DNA from: Actinokineospora baliensis
GTDB taxonomy: Bacteria; Actinomycetota; Actinomycetes; Mycobacteriales; Pseudonocardiaceae
DNA: 64,000 bases
Reading direction: 5' to 3'
NCBI RefSeq assembly: GCF_016907695.1
Contig: NZ_JAFBCK010000001.1
Span: forward strand, 3,630,501-3,694,500
The number at the start of each line of letters is the position of its first letter. The first letter of the stretch is position 1. A model generated the notes under the pieces. That model searched no databases, had not been told where the DNA came from, and worked only from the letters and a program-made list of their open reading frames with translations. Shown piece by piece: positions 56,003 to 64,000 of this stretch. A program made the position numbers and the translations under genes.

Positions 56003-57577
56003 ATGAATTACAGGCATTTGACGCGGCTTCTCGCCGTGACGGGCGTGGTGGCGGGCGCGGCGCTCGCCGTCGCGGTCGCCCCCGCGCTCGCCGCACCGGC
56101 CGAGGGACCGATCCGCAGCGCCGGTGTCCCCGGCTCGGTCTCCGGTAGCTACATCGTGGTGCTCAAGGACGTCGCGGGCGCCCAGGCGGTCAACAGCGTG
56201 TCGGCCGACCTGACCGCCCAGTACGGCGGCCAGCGGAAGCTGACCTACTCCGCCGCGCTGAGCGGGTTCTCGGTGTCGATGTCCGAGCAGCAGGCCCGCA
56301 GGCTGGCGGCCGACCCGAAGGTCGCCTACGTCGAGCAGGACGGCACCGCGCACGGCTTCGGCGAGCAGCCGAACCCGACCTGGGGCCTCGACCGCATCGA
56401 CCAGCGCAACCTGCCCGCGGACAGCAAGTACGCCTACCCCAACGACGGCGACGGCGCGACCGTCTACGTCGTGGACACCGGCGTCTACCGCGGCCACTCG
56501 GACTTCGGCGGCCGCGTCACCTCCGGGCGCGACTTCATCGACAACGACGCCGACGCCTCCGACTGCCACGGCCACGGCACGCACGTCGCGGGCACCGTCG
56601 GCAGCGCCACCTACGGCGTGGCGAAGAAGGTCAAGATCGTCGCCGTCCGCGTCCTGGACTGCCAGAGCTCCGGCCAGTGGTCGCAGATCATCGGCGGCTT
56701 CGACTGGGTCGCGGCCAACGCGGGCGCCAACTCGGTGATGACCGCCAGCCTCGGCGGCAGCTCCAACTCCTCGGTCGACGACGCGGTGGCCAAGGTCGTG
56801 CAGAAGGGCATCACCTCCACCATCGCCGCGGGCAACAACAACGGCGACGCCTGCCAGACCAGCCCGGCCCGCACCCCCAGCGCGATCACCGTCGGCGCCT
56901 CCGACAACGCCGACAAGCGCTCGCTGTGGACCAACGGCCAGGGCTCGAACTACGGCAGCTGCGTGGACCTGTTCGCCCCGGGCACCAACATCCTCTCGAC
57001 GCTGCAGAACGGCTCGTCCGGGACGATGTCGGGCACCTCGATGGCCACCCCGCACGTCGCGGGCGCCGCGGCGCTGTACCTGACCGCCAAGCCGGGCAGC
57101 ACCCCCTCGCAGGTCACCCAGGCGCTGCTCGCGGCGACCACCCCGGACAAGATCTCCGACCCCAAGGGTTCGCCGAACAAGCTGCTCTACGTCAAGGAGC
57201 TCGGCGGCGGCACCCCGCCCAACCCGGGCACCTGCAACCCGCAGACCAGCTCCGGCGCCGTCGCCATCCCCGACGCCGGGTCCGCGGACTCCCCGGTGAC
57301 CATGGCCAACTGCACCGGCAACGCCTCGTCCTCGACCACGGTCAAGGTCGACATCGACCACAGCTTCACCGCCGACCTCGCGGTGTCGCTGGTCGGCCCG
57401 TCCGGCGCGGTGTTCCAGCTGCGGCCCTCCGGCGGCATGGGTGACGGCAACGGCATCCACACCACCTACACCGTCAACGCCTCCGGCGAGGCCAAGAACG
57501 GCACCTGGAAGCTGCGCGTCGCCGACGTGTACCGCTTCGACACCGGTTCCATCACCTCGTGGACGCTGACCCCGTGA
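56003..57577 (+). CDS. Secreted subtilisin-like serine protease (S8) with P domain
   Basis: 524 residues; ATG chosen with GGAG five bases upstream. A signal peptide (to about residue 30, APALA) is followed by an I9 propeptide (SYIVVLKDVAGAQ onward) and the S8 catalytic domain with Asp158 (VVDTG), His191 (HGHGTHVAG), Asn in IAAGNNNG and Ser346 (GTSMATPH). A P domain (about 410-524, ending WTLTP) follows. It is similar to the protease at 44348 but lacks its Ig-like domain. A trypsin-like protease gene starts 23 bp downstream, so the two proteases are probably co-expressed under the divergent LAL regulator. Confidence 0.95.
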   Translation: MNYRHLTRLLAVTGVVAGAALAVAVAPALAAPAEGPIRSAGVPGSVSGSYIVVLKDVAGAQAVNSVSADLTAQYGGQRKLTYSAALSGFSVSMSEQQARRLAADPKVAYVEQDGTAHGFGEQPNPTWGLDRIDQRNLPADSKYAYPNDGDGATVYVVDTGVYRGHSDFGGRVTSGRDFIDNDADASDCHGHGTHVAGTVGSATYGVAKKVKIVAVRVLDCQSSGQWSQIIGGFDWVAANAGANSVMTASLGGSSNSSVDDAVAKVVQKGITSTIAAGNNNGDACQTSPARTPSAITVGASDNADKRSLWTNGQGSNYGSCVDLFAPGTNILSTLQNGSSGTMSGTSMATPHVAGAAALYLTAKPGSTPSQVTQALLAATTPDKISDPKGSPNKLLYVKELGGGTPPNPGTCNPQTSSGAVAIPDAGSADSPVTMANCTGNASSSTTVKVDIDHSFTADLAVSLVGPSGAVFQLRPSGGMGDGNGIHTTYTVNASGEAKNGTWKLRVADVYRFDTGSITSWTLTP

Positions 57578-57600
57578 CCGCGCCTGACCTGGAGAAGACG

Positions 57601-59394
57601 ATGTTGAGATCCAAGCGTTCCGTGCGCATCGGCGCGGTCGCTGTCGGTGTCGCGGTCAGCGCGCTCGCGGTCGTCGCGGTCGCCAGCGCCGCCCCCGCCA
57701 ACGCCAAGGCGGCCACCTTCGAGGGCGACACCCCGGTGCCCGCCCCCGACGCCACCGCCCAGATCTACAAGGGCGTCAACGCGACCCTGTCGGACTACCC
57801 GGCGGTCATCGGCGCGCTGCGCGAGGGCGGCTCCCGCCCCAAGGGCCAGTCCTGCACCGGCTCGGTCGTGGGCAAGCGCAGCATCCTCGTCGCCGCGCAC
57901 TGCTACGACCTCGCGGGCACGAAGACGTTCCTCTACGGCCTCGACGACCTGTCCGTCGGCACCGGCACCACGCTGACGGTGAAGTCCTACGAGAAGCACC
58001 CGAAGTACGTCAACTTCGACCAGGGCTACGACGTGGCCGTGGTGACCACCAACGAGGACATCCCGCTCTCGCAGGACAAGTGGGCCAAGTTCGCCACCTC
58101 CGCCGACGCGGGCAACGTCTGGAAGGTCGGTGACTCGGCACTGAGCATCGGCTACGGCAAGAAGACCCACGACGACGTCCCCGCCGACGTGTCGCTGGAC
58201 AAGCAGAACTTCCCGATCGTCAACGGCGACTCGGTCTGCCAGGGCGTCGGCGCCGGGTTCAAGTCCGCGTACATGATCTGCGCGGGCTACCCCGACGGCC
58301 GTTCGACGATCCTGCCCGGCGACAGCGGCGGCCCGCTGGTGGTCAACGGCAGGCTCGTCGGCGTCGCGTCGTGGAGCCGCTCGGACTTCAAGTGGTACGG
58401 CATCTGGGCCCGGCTCGACAACGAGATGGGCGACTGGGTCAAGGAGAAGGTCGGCTCGACCACCCCGCCGACCACCGAGTTCGGCGTCGCGGTGAACCCC
58501 TCCTCGGTGCGGGTCAACGCGGGCTCCAGCGGGTCGGTCGCGGTCAACACGACCGCCGGGTCGACGCCGGAGGACGTGGCGCTGTCGGTGACCGGCCAGC
58601 CCTCCGGGGTCGAGGCGGTCTTCCAGCCGACGTCGATCAAGACCGGTGAGGGCGCCAAGCTCTCGCTCAGCGTGGCCTCCGGCACCCCGGACGGCACGCA
58701 CACGCTGACCGTCACCGGCAAGACCGCGTCGGGCACCAAGCAGGCCAACCTGACCCTCACCATCGGCCAGGGCGGCCCCGGCGGCGAGTTCGGCCTCGGC
58801 GTCAGCCCCGCCGCGCTCAAGGTCGACCCGGGCAAGAACGCGTCGACCAACATCACGAGCACGGTCGGCGGCGGTGGCGCGGTGACCGTGTCGCTGTCGG
58901 CCAGCGGCCTGCCCTCGGGCGCCGAGGCGGTCTTCCAGCCCACCTCGATCACCTCCGGCCAGACCGGCAAGCTCACGGTCACCACGACGTCGAGCACCCC
59001 CAAGGGCGAGTACCGGGTCACCATCACCGGCACCTCGGGCTCGGTCAGCAAGCAGGCCACCCTCACCCTGACCGTCGGCGACGGCGGCCAGGAACCCCCC
59101 ACCGGTGGCCTCACGGTGACCCTGTCCCCGTCCTCGGGCACGGTCGCCAAGGGCGGCGCGGCCTTCCCGCAGATCCGCGTGACCGGCGGCACCGGCCAGG
59201 TAACCCTCTCCACCAGCGGTGTCCCCTCGGGCGTCACCGCGCAGCTGGTCCCCGCGACCATCAGCGGTAGCCAGACCTCGATGTTGTTCCTGACCGCCTC
59301 CTTCTCCGCGGCCCCAGGTACCTACACCATCAAGGTCACAGCCACCGGCGGCGGCAAGACGGGCAGTGCGAACTACACACTGACCGTGCGGTAA
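57601..59394 (+). CDS. Secreted trypsin-like serine protease (S1) with repeated Ig-like domains
   Basis: 597 residues, ATG with GGAGAAG upstream. The signal peptide runs to about residue 38 (ending PANAKA). The S1 domain has His100 (VAAHCY), Asp144 (YDVAVV) and Ser242 (PGDSGGP). The residue six before the catalytic Ser lies in STILPGDS, so primary specificity may differ from trypsin. Three immunoglobulin-like repeats follow (about 295-390, 400-490, 500-597), recognisable by the recurring GVEAVFQPTSI/GAEAVFQPTSI and KQANLTLTIG/KQATLTLTVG segments. These may bind cell wall or substrate. It follows the S8 gene in the same operon. Confidence 0.93.
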   Translation: MLRSKRSVRIGAVAVGVAVSALAVVAVASAAPANAKAATFEGDTPVPAPDATAQIYKGVNATLSDYPAVIGALREGGSRPKGQSCTGSVVGKRSILVAAHCYDLAGTKTFLYGLDDLSVGTGTTLTVKSYEKHPKYVNFDQGYDVAVVTTNEDIPLSQDKWAKFATSADAGNVWKVGDSALSIGYGKKTHDDVPADVSLDKQNFPIVNGDSVCQGVGAGFKSAYMICAGYPDGRSTILPGDSGGPLVVNGRLVGVASWSRSDFKWYGIWARLDNEMGDWVKEKVGSTTPPTTEFGVAVNPSSVRVNAGSSGSVAVNTTAGSTPEDVALSVTGQPSGVEAVFQPTSIKTGEGAKLSLSVASGTPDGTHTLTVTGKTASGTKQANLTLTIGQGGPGGEFGLGVSPAALKVDPGKNASTNITSTVGGGGAVTVSLSASGLPSGAEAVFQPTSITSGQTGKLTVTTTSSTPKGEYRVTITGTSGSVSKQATLTLTVGDGGQEPPTGGLTVTLSPSSGTVAKGGAAFPQIRVTGGTGQVTLSTSGVPSGVTAQLVPATISGSQTSMLFLTASFSAAPGTYTIKVTATGGGKTGSANYTLTVR

Positions 59395-59477
59395 CCGCCG
59401 CGAGGTGATCGCGTTCGACGGGCCGGGTGGGAGGCTGCAGGACCTCCCGCCCGGCCCTGCCCCTTTCCCGGGGAGGA

Positions 59478-60275
59478 GCCGGAGTTGTCCACACCCGACC
59501 AGTCACCCACCCCGCCGCGGCGGCGATCCCCGGTAGGCTGGATACGGGGGCTGCTCCGCCCGCTTTGATCTTGTTCCGGGCCGTTCCGCCCTGGGGAGCC
59601 GGAGTTGTCCACAGGCGACTACTCGCCCACCCCGTCCCGAGAGTGATCGCCGGTAGGCTGGTTTCGGGGGCTGCTCGACTCGTTTTGATCTTGTTCCGGT
59701 CTGCGCCCGAGCGCCCGCGGGTGGTCGCCCCTGGTAGGTCGGGCAGCTCTCGCGGGAACCGCGTTGTCGGGCCGGAGCTGCTCTTGGGAACCGCGGTTGT
59801 CCGCAGCCGACCAGTCGCCCACCCCGTCCCGGATGCGATCCCCGGCAGGCTGGATCCGGGGACCTGCTCCACTCGATTGGATCTTGTCCCGCTCCGAGCG
59901 CCCGCGGGTGGTCGCCCCGGCGGGTCGGGCAGCTCTCGTGGGAACCGCGTTGTCCGGCCGGCCGGAGTTGCTCTTGGCACCCCCGGTTGTCCACAGGCGG
60001 CCAGTCGCCCGCCCCGCCGCGGCGGCGATCCCCGGTAGGCTGGTTTCGGGGGCTGCTCAGCTGCCTTTGATCTTGTACTGGGCCGCTCCGAGCCGCGGGT
60101 GGTCGCCCCGGCGGGTCGAGTAGCTCTCGCGGGAACCGCGTTTGTCGGGCCGGAGTTGCTCTCGGCAGCCGCAGTTGTCCACAGGCCACCAGTCGCCCAC
60201 CCCGTCCCGGCGGCGATCACCGATAGGCTGGAAACCGGGGCTGCTCTGCTCGCTTTGATCTTGAGGCGCGTTCGG
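59478..60275. repeat. Five-copy ~190-bp direct-repeat array with DnaA-box-like sites
   Basis: Five diverged units of about 190 bp (the first about 120 bp) fill the 910-bp gap between the S1 protease and an LAL regulator. TTGTCCACA occurs exactly at 59485, 59605, 59987 and 60175, and as TTGTCCGCA at 59797 (spacings 120, 192, 190 and 188). Each is followed at a fixed distance by a TAGGCTGG-type element (CAGGCTGG in the third copy) and a TTGATCTTG-type element. TTGTCCACA is the preferred DnaA box of Streptomyces. Open frames across the array, including a 319-codon minus-strand one, are repeat artefacts. No gene was seen in 59395-60304. Confidence 0.85.
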
Positions 60276-60304
60276 TTGATCCCCGAAGCCCCCAACCCCG
60301 GTGC

Positions 60305-63142
60305 CTAGGACTCGCCCGCTTCGAAGGCGGCCCGCGAGCTCAAGCCCAGTTTCCGCATCGCCTTGGCCACGTGGTGTTCCACGGTGCGCGGCGACAGATA
60401 AAGCTCCTGCGCGATCTGCCGGTTCGTGCGCCCCGCCGCGACCAGGTCCACGACTTCGCGCTCCCTGGGCGACAGGTCGTCCCCGTACCCCTTGCGCCCG
60501 CGCGGCGTTCCCCGGCGGAACCGGCGGGCGATCTGGCGGCAGCGGGCTTCGTCCCGGGTCGCGCCGAGGTCGGCGAAGACCGTGGTCGCCGTCGTGAGGT
60601 GGCGGGTGGCGGTGGCGGTGTCGCCGAGGTCGAGGGCGCAGCGGGCGGCGGCTTCGAGGGCTGAGGCGCCCGCGTGCGGGTGGGGTAGCGCCGTGTAGTG
60701 CTCCCCGGCCGCGGCGTACTGGGCGACCGCTTCCTCTTGGCACCCCCGGGCGGCCGCCAGGACGCCCCGGGCCAGTTCGGCGCCCGCGGTGGCCAATGGC
60801 GCGTCTCGTCCCGCGATGCCCGCCACGTATTCGTCCACCAGGTCCGCCGCATCCGCGATCCGTCCGCTGCGGACGAGGGCACGGGTCGCCCACGGCGCCA
60901 ATTCCGCGGCCCACACCCAATTCCCTTTATTGCGCACTTCGCCGATCGCCCGATCCGCGCCGACCGCCGCAGCGGCTACGTCACCGCGGGCCAGCGCGAT
61001 CGACAGCCGCCCGGTGGCGACGGCTAAGGACACGGGCGCGTTCTCGGGGGCGGACAGCAGCGCGTCGTCGAGGTGGCGGGCGGCGCGGTCGCGGTCGTCG
61101 CGGGCGATGGCCAGCCAGGCGAGGGCCAGGTGCGCGTCGGCGGCCAGGTAGCCCATGTCACCGGCCTGGTCGATCAGGGCGGCCGCCGCGGCGGGCAGGC
61201 CGTCCCAGCGGCCCGCGGCGACGTCGAGGCGCAGGCCGGTGCCGGTGGCCAGCATGGACAGGAACGGCACGTCGGCGTCGGCGAGCAGGGAACTCCCCGT
61301 CCGCAGGTACTCCCGCGCGGCCCCGTAGTGCCCCAGCCAAGCCGACGCGTCCGCCAGGTTGTTGTACGCCCGGCTCAGCTGCCGTCGCACCCGCGAGGAC
61401 CGCGCGGACTCCGGCAGAGCCGCCGCCGCTGCCCACATCCGCGGGTCGCCCAGCTGCGCCAGCGCGGTGACCTCGTTGGCCCGCACCGACGCCACCAGCT
61501 CCTGGTCGCGCACCCCGTCGAGGACCCGGACCGCTTCGTCGAGCCACCGCAGGTGGAACTCGACCGGGCGGGCGCCGAAGCTGGGGATCGACAGCGCGGC
61601 CATGCCCCTGGCCGACAGCAGCGGGCGGTCACCCAGGTCGTGGATGGCGATCTCGATCTCGTTCTGCCCCAGCTCCATCCGGCCCGCCTGGTTCATCAGC
61701 AACCGGCCCAGGTTCAGCCGCACCTCCCCGCGCGCGGCCCGCCCCAGCGACCCGTCGCGCAGCAGCGCCCCCAGCCGTTCGACGGTGCCGCTGGTGGCGA
61801 TCGCGTTGAGCGCGACCCGGCTCAGCCGCACGGCCAGGGTGTTGCGGGCCCGGCTGGGCAGCGCGTCGTCGACCAGCGCGTCCTCCAGCAGTTGCAGCGC
61901 CAGCGCGGTGTCGCCGACCTCGGTGGCCTGGTCGACCGCGGCGAGGGTCTTGCGCACCCAGTCGGTGAGCTCGCCCGCGCGCCGGTGGTGGTGGGCCAGG
62001 CGGACCACCGGCGGGTCCGCCGCGGCGGCCAGCAGCCGGGCGGCCCTGGCGTGCAGGCGCTGCCGCTGCGGGCCGGGGACGCAGATGTAGGCGGCCTGCC
62101 TGGCCAGCGGGTGCCGCAGCGCGTACCGGCCGGTGTCGGTCTCGTGCAGCACCGCGGCGGCCAACGCCCTGGTCAGCGCGGTACCCACCCGGCGGGCGGG
62201 CAGACCGGAGACGGTGCCGATCTCCTGCTCGGTCGCGGGCATGTCGAGGACCGCGGCGGCGTGCACCACGGCGGCGACGGTGGGCCCGAGCCGGGCCAGC
62301 CGGTCGGACATGGTGTCGCGCAACAGGTCCGGGATGTCGACGAGGTCGAGCACGACCGGCCGCGGCGCGTCGCCGGTCTCGCGGACCTCGCGCAGCACCT
62401 CCTCGATCACGAACGGGATCCCGGCCGTGCGGTGGTGCAGCGCGAGCGCGAAGTCCTCGGGGACCTCGGTGCCCAGCAGGTCGGCGGCCAGCGCGGCCAC
62501 CGGGCCCGGCTCGAGCGGCCGCAGCCGCAGCAGCGAGTTGCGCGCGTCGGCCAGCAGCCGGTAGCCGGACCCGGGCAGCGCCGCGCCCTCCTCCTTGCGG
62601 TAGCTGAACACCGCGGACAGCTCCGGCGGCGGGGGACTGGTCAGGAACCGCAGCAGGTCCTGGGTGCCCTCGTCGGCCCAGTGCACGTCCTCGAGCACCA
62701 GCAGCGTCGGGCCGTAGGCGGCCAGCAGCTCGCGGACCGCGCGGAACACCCGGTGCCGCTCGATGGCGACGTCACCCCGGTCGAGCTCGGGCGGCAGCAG
62801 GTCGGCCAGCTCCGGCAGCAGCGGCCGCAGCGCCCCGGTGACCGGCGGCAACCGGTCGGCGATCCCGGCCAGCAGGTCACCGGTTTCGCGCAGGATGTCG
62901 ACCACCGGGCCGTAGGGCAGCGGGGTCCGCATCGGTTGGCACGCGCCGACCAGCACCGTGCGCGCCGCCACCTGCGGCAGCCGCAGCAGCTCGCGGACCA
63001 GGCGGGTCTTGCCCACCCCCGCCTCGCCCTCCAGCAGCGCCACCGCGGGCGGCCTGCGCACGCAGCCCGCCAGCTCGGCGAGCTCGGTGGCGCGGCCGAC
63101 GAACAGCGAGGTCGGCAGGCGAACCGGGGGCAACGGGGTCAC
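60305..63142 (-). CDS. LuxR-family LAL-type regulator
   Basis: 945 residues, GTG start with only a weak ribosome site. Walker A is GEAGVGKT (39-46) and Walker B is TLLVLEDVHWADEG. A long TPR-like region follows, and then a C-terminal LuxR helix-turn-helix with LSPREREVVDLVAAGRTNRQ and ELYLSPRTVEHHVAKAMRKL. It is a paralogue of the regulator at 53267-55780, with the same divergent layout towards an S8 protease. Between its stop and the repeat array there is only about 30 bp, and no terminator was recognised. It probably controls the protease at 63345. Confidence 0.92.
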   Translation of the reverse strand: MTPLPPVRLPTSLFVGRATELAELAGCVRRPPAVALLEGEAGVGKTRLVRELLRLPQVAARTVLVGACQPMRTPLPYGPVVDILRETGDLLAGIADRLPPVTGALRPLLPELADLLPPELDRGDVAIERHRVFRAVRELLAAYGPTLLVLEDVHWADEGTQDLLRFLTSPPPPELSAVFSYRKEEGAALPGSGYRLLADARNSLLRLRPLEPGPVAALAADLLGTEVPEDFALALHHRTAGIPFVIEEVLREVRETGDAPRPVVLDLVDIPDLLRDTMSDRLARLGPTVAAVVHAAAVLDMPATEQEIGTVSGLPARRVGTALTRALAAAVLHETDTGRYALRHPLARQAAYICVPGPQRQRLHARAARLLAAAADPPVVRLAHHHRRAGELTDWVRKTLAAVDQATEVGDTALALQLLEDALVDDALPSRARNTLAVRLSRVALNAIATSGTVERLGALLRDGSLGRAARGEVRLNLGRLLMNQAGRMELGQNEIEIAIHDLGDRPLLSARGMAALSIPSFGARPVEFHLRWLDEAVRVLDGVRDQELVASVRANEVTALAQLGDPRMWAAAAALPESARSSRVRRQLSRAYNNLADASAWLGHYGAAREYLRTGSSLLADADVPFLSMLATGTGLRLDVAAGRWDGLPAAAAALIDQAGDMGYLAADAHLALAWLAIARDDRDRAARHLDDALLSAPENAPVSLAVATGRLSIALARGDVAAAAVGADRAIGEVRNKGNWVWAAELAPWATRALVRSGRIADAADLVDEYVAGIAGRDAPLATAGAELARGVLAAARGCQEEAVAQYAAAGEHYTALPHPHAGASALEAAARCALDLGDTATATRHLTTATTVFADLGATRDEARCRQIARRFRRGTPRGRKGYGDDLSPREREVVDLVAAGRTNRQIAQELYLSPRTVEHHVAKAMRKLGLSSRAAFEAGES

Positions 63143-63185
63143 GTGCGCACGTTACCCGGCGGTCGCCCAACGGCGAAGTACCGCT

Positions 63186-63217
63186 ATTGCCACTTCCGTC
63201 CGCCATTGCCATTTCCG
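63186..63217. promoter_or_regulatory. Direct repeat in the LAL/S8 divergent region
   Basis: ATTGCCACTTCCG (63186-63198) and ATTGCCATTTCCG (63205-63217) are direct repeats differing at one base, 19 bp apart start to start. They lie in the 202-bp gap between the LAL regulator and the S8 protease, about 45 bp from the regulator start. Position and spacing (near two helical turns) suggest an operator for the LAL protein; this is not proven. Confidence 0.45.
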
Positions 63218-63344
63218 GACTTTGAATAGGGGTACCCATCAAACCACTCATCAGTTCTCCACCGGCCGGTCGGGCCGCATTGTGGTGTCGCGGCGGTGCG
63301 TCCCTTTCCCTGCCCCTTTTCACCGCGCGCGAAGGAGTTCACCA

Positions 63345-64000
63345 ATGTTGAGTCGGAAAGCAGGCCTCGCCGCGCTCGCGGCTGGCGTCGTCTGCGCCGG
63401 GGTGGTCATCGCCATCCCGGCTGGTGCCGCACCCGCGGTCGGCACCGTCGTGCAGGCGAAGGAGCACTACACCGGTCAGTACATCGTCGCCCTGCGCGAC
63501 GCGTCCGCCTCCGGCGCCGCGGTCGAGGCCAGTGCCCAGTCGCTGACCTCCAAGTACGGCGGCACGGTCGCCTCGCTCTACAAGGTCACCGCGCGCGGCT
63601 ACTCGGTGCACGGCATGACCGAAGACCAGGCCAAGCGGTTGGCCGCCGACCCGGCCGTGCGCACCGTCTACCAGGACGGCAAGATGCGCGGCTCCGACGT
63701 GCAGACCAACCCGACGTGGGGTCTGGACCGGGTCGACCAGAAGGACACCACCCTCGACCGCAAGTACGAGTACAACGCCACCGGCGAGGGCGTGACGGTC
63801 TACAGCGTCGACAGCGGCGTGCGGATCACCCACCAGGACTTCGAGGGCCGCGCCAAGTCCGGCTACGACTTCCTGGACAAGGACAACGACGCCTCCGACT
63901 GCAACGGGCACGGCACGCACACCTCGGGCACCGCGGTCAGCAAGACCTACGGCGTGGCCAAGAAGGCGAAGCTGGTCGCGCTGCGGGTGCTGGGCTGCGA
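63345..64000 (+). CDS. Secreted subtilisin-like serine protease (S8), 5' part
   Basis: 218 codons are in the window; the frame is open at the end. GAAGGAG lies seven bases before the ATG. A signal peptide (to about residue 28, IPAGA) is followed by an I9 propeptide (QYIVALRDASASG onward), then the catalytic domain start with Asp156 (SVDSG) and His189 (GHGTHTSG). The nucleophile Ser lies beyond the window. It closely follows the architecture of the proteases at 44348 and 56003 and is divergent from an LAL regulator. Whether it ends in a P domain cannot be seen. Confidence 0.93.
   Translation, partial: MLSRKAGLAALAAGVVCAGVVIAIPAGAAPAVGTVVQAKEHYTGQYIVALRDASASGAAVEASAQSLTSKYGGTVASLYKVTARGYSVHGMTEDQAKRLAADPAVRTVYQDGKMRGSDVQTNPTWGLDRVDQKDTTLDRKYEYNATGEGVTVYSVDSGVRITHQDFEGRAKSGYDFLDKDNDASDCNGHGTHTSGTAVSKTYGVAKKAKLVALRVLGC

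Noticed and set aside
59478..60275. Chromosomal or plasmid replication origin, because of the DnaA boxes
   Set aside because: No dnaA, dnaN, parAB or AT-rich unwinding region is present, and the boxes are about 190 bp apart rather than clustered as in actinomycete oriC.
59336..60295. 319-codon minus-strand open frame across the repeat array before the last LAL gene
   Set aside because: It overlaps the 3' end of the S1 protease, its translation is just the DNA repeat read through, several other frames are equally open, and there is no ribosome site or domain.

Overview
The window is high-GC, gene-dense DNA of an actinomycete. GTG starts, short operonic overlaps, large LuxR-type (LAL) regulators, NB-ARC-type STAND proteins and secreted proteases all fit. 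The style suggests the Pseudonocardiaceae (Actinokineospora/Saccharothrix/Actinosynnema group), but that placement is inference. No rRNA, tRNA, IS element or CRISPR array was seen.

1-3 kb: end of an ABC exporter (ATPase plus FtsX-type permease). 3-24 kb: a likely biosynthetic gene cluster. Its core is aspartate kinase plus two enzymes that resemble the GriI/GriH pair, which makes 3-amino-4-hydroxybenzoate (3,4-AHBA) from aspartate semialdehyde and dihydroxyacetone phosphate. Around it lie three SAM-dependent methyltransferases, an extra metK and metF (SAM supply), an AMP-forming carboxylate ligase, two flavoproteins, a WrbA-type flavodoxin reductase, a DsbA-family protein, a VOC protein, two NAD(P)-binding reductases and an LAL regulator. 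24-28 kb: a cobalamin riboswitch followed by class Ia ribonucleotide reductase nrdA-nrdB.

28-34.3 kb: a tight five-gene minus-strand operon (class III aminotransferase, ATP-grasp ligase, GAPDH-like dehydrogenase, truncated PTS-enzyme-I-like PEP enzyme, MFS exporter). I do not recognise it as a known pathway, and it is the best candidate here for an undescribed system. 34.5-38.3 kb: a CDP-glycerol-transferase-like protein divergent from a STAND ATPase. 38.7-42.4 kb: a BtuF-like protein and the furA-katG oxidative stress operon, with a recognisable FurA box and a probably leaderless furA start.

43-64 kb: an extracellular or cell-surface region. It holds a ricin-type lectin and a decayed copy of it, three subtilisin-like (S8) proteases, one trypsin-like (S1) protease, and a 2082-residue RHS protein with a C-terminal toxin-like domain followed directly by a lipoprotein (candidate immunity protein). 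Two LAL regulators each sit divergently from an S8 protease, so the regulator/protease cassette appears duplicated.

Four intergenic stretches (about 20.9-21.4, 38.3-38.8, 42.4-42.9 and 59.5-60.3 kb) are degenerate direct-repeat arrays, each with its own sequence. Two of them run into the 3' ends of genes, and the last carries repeated perfect TTGTCCACA DnaA-box sequences. Several perfect 11-16 bp hairpins mark convergent gene ends.
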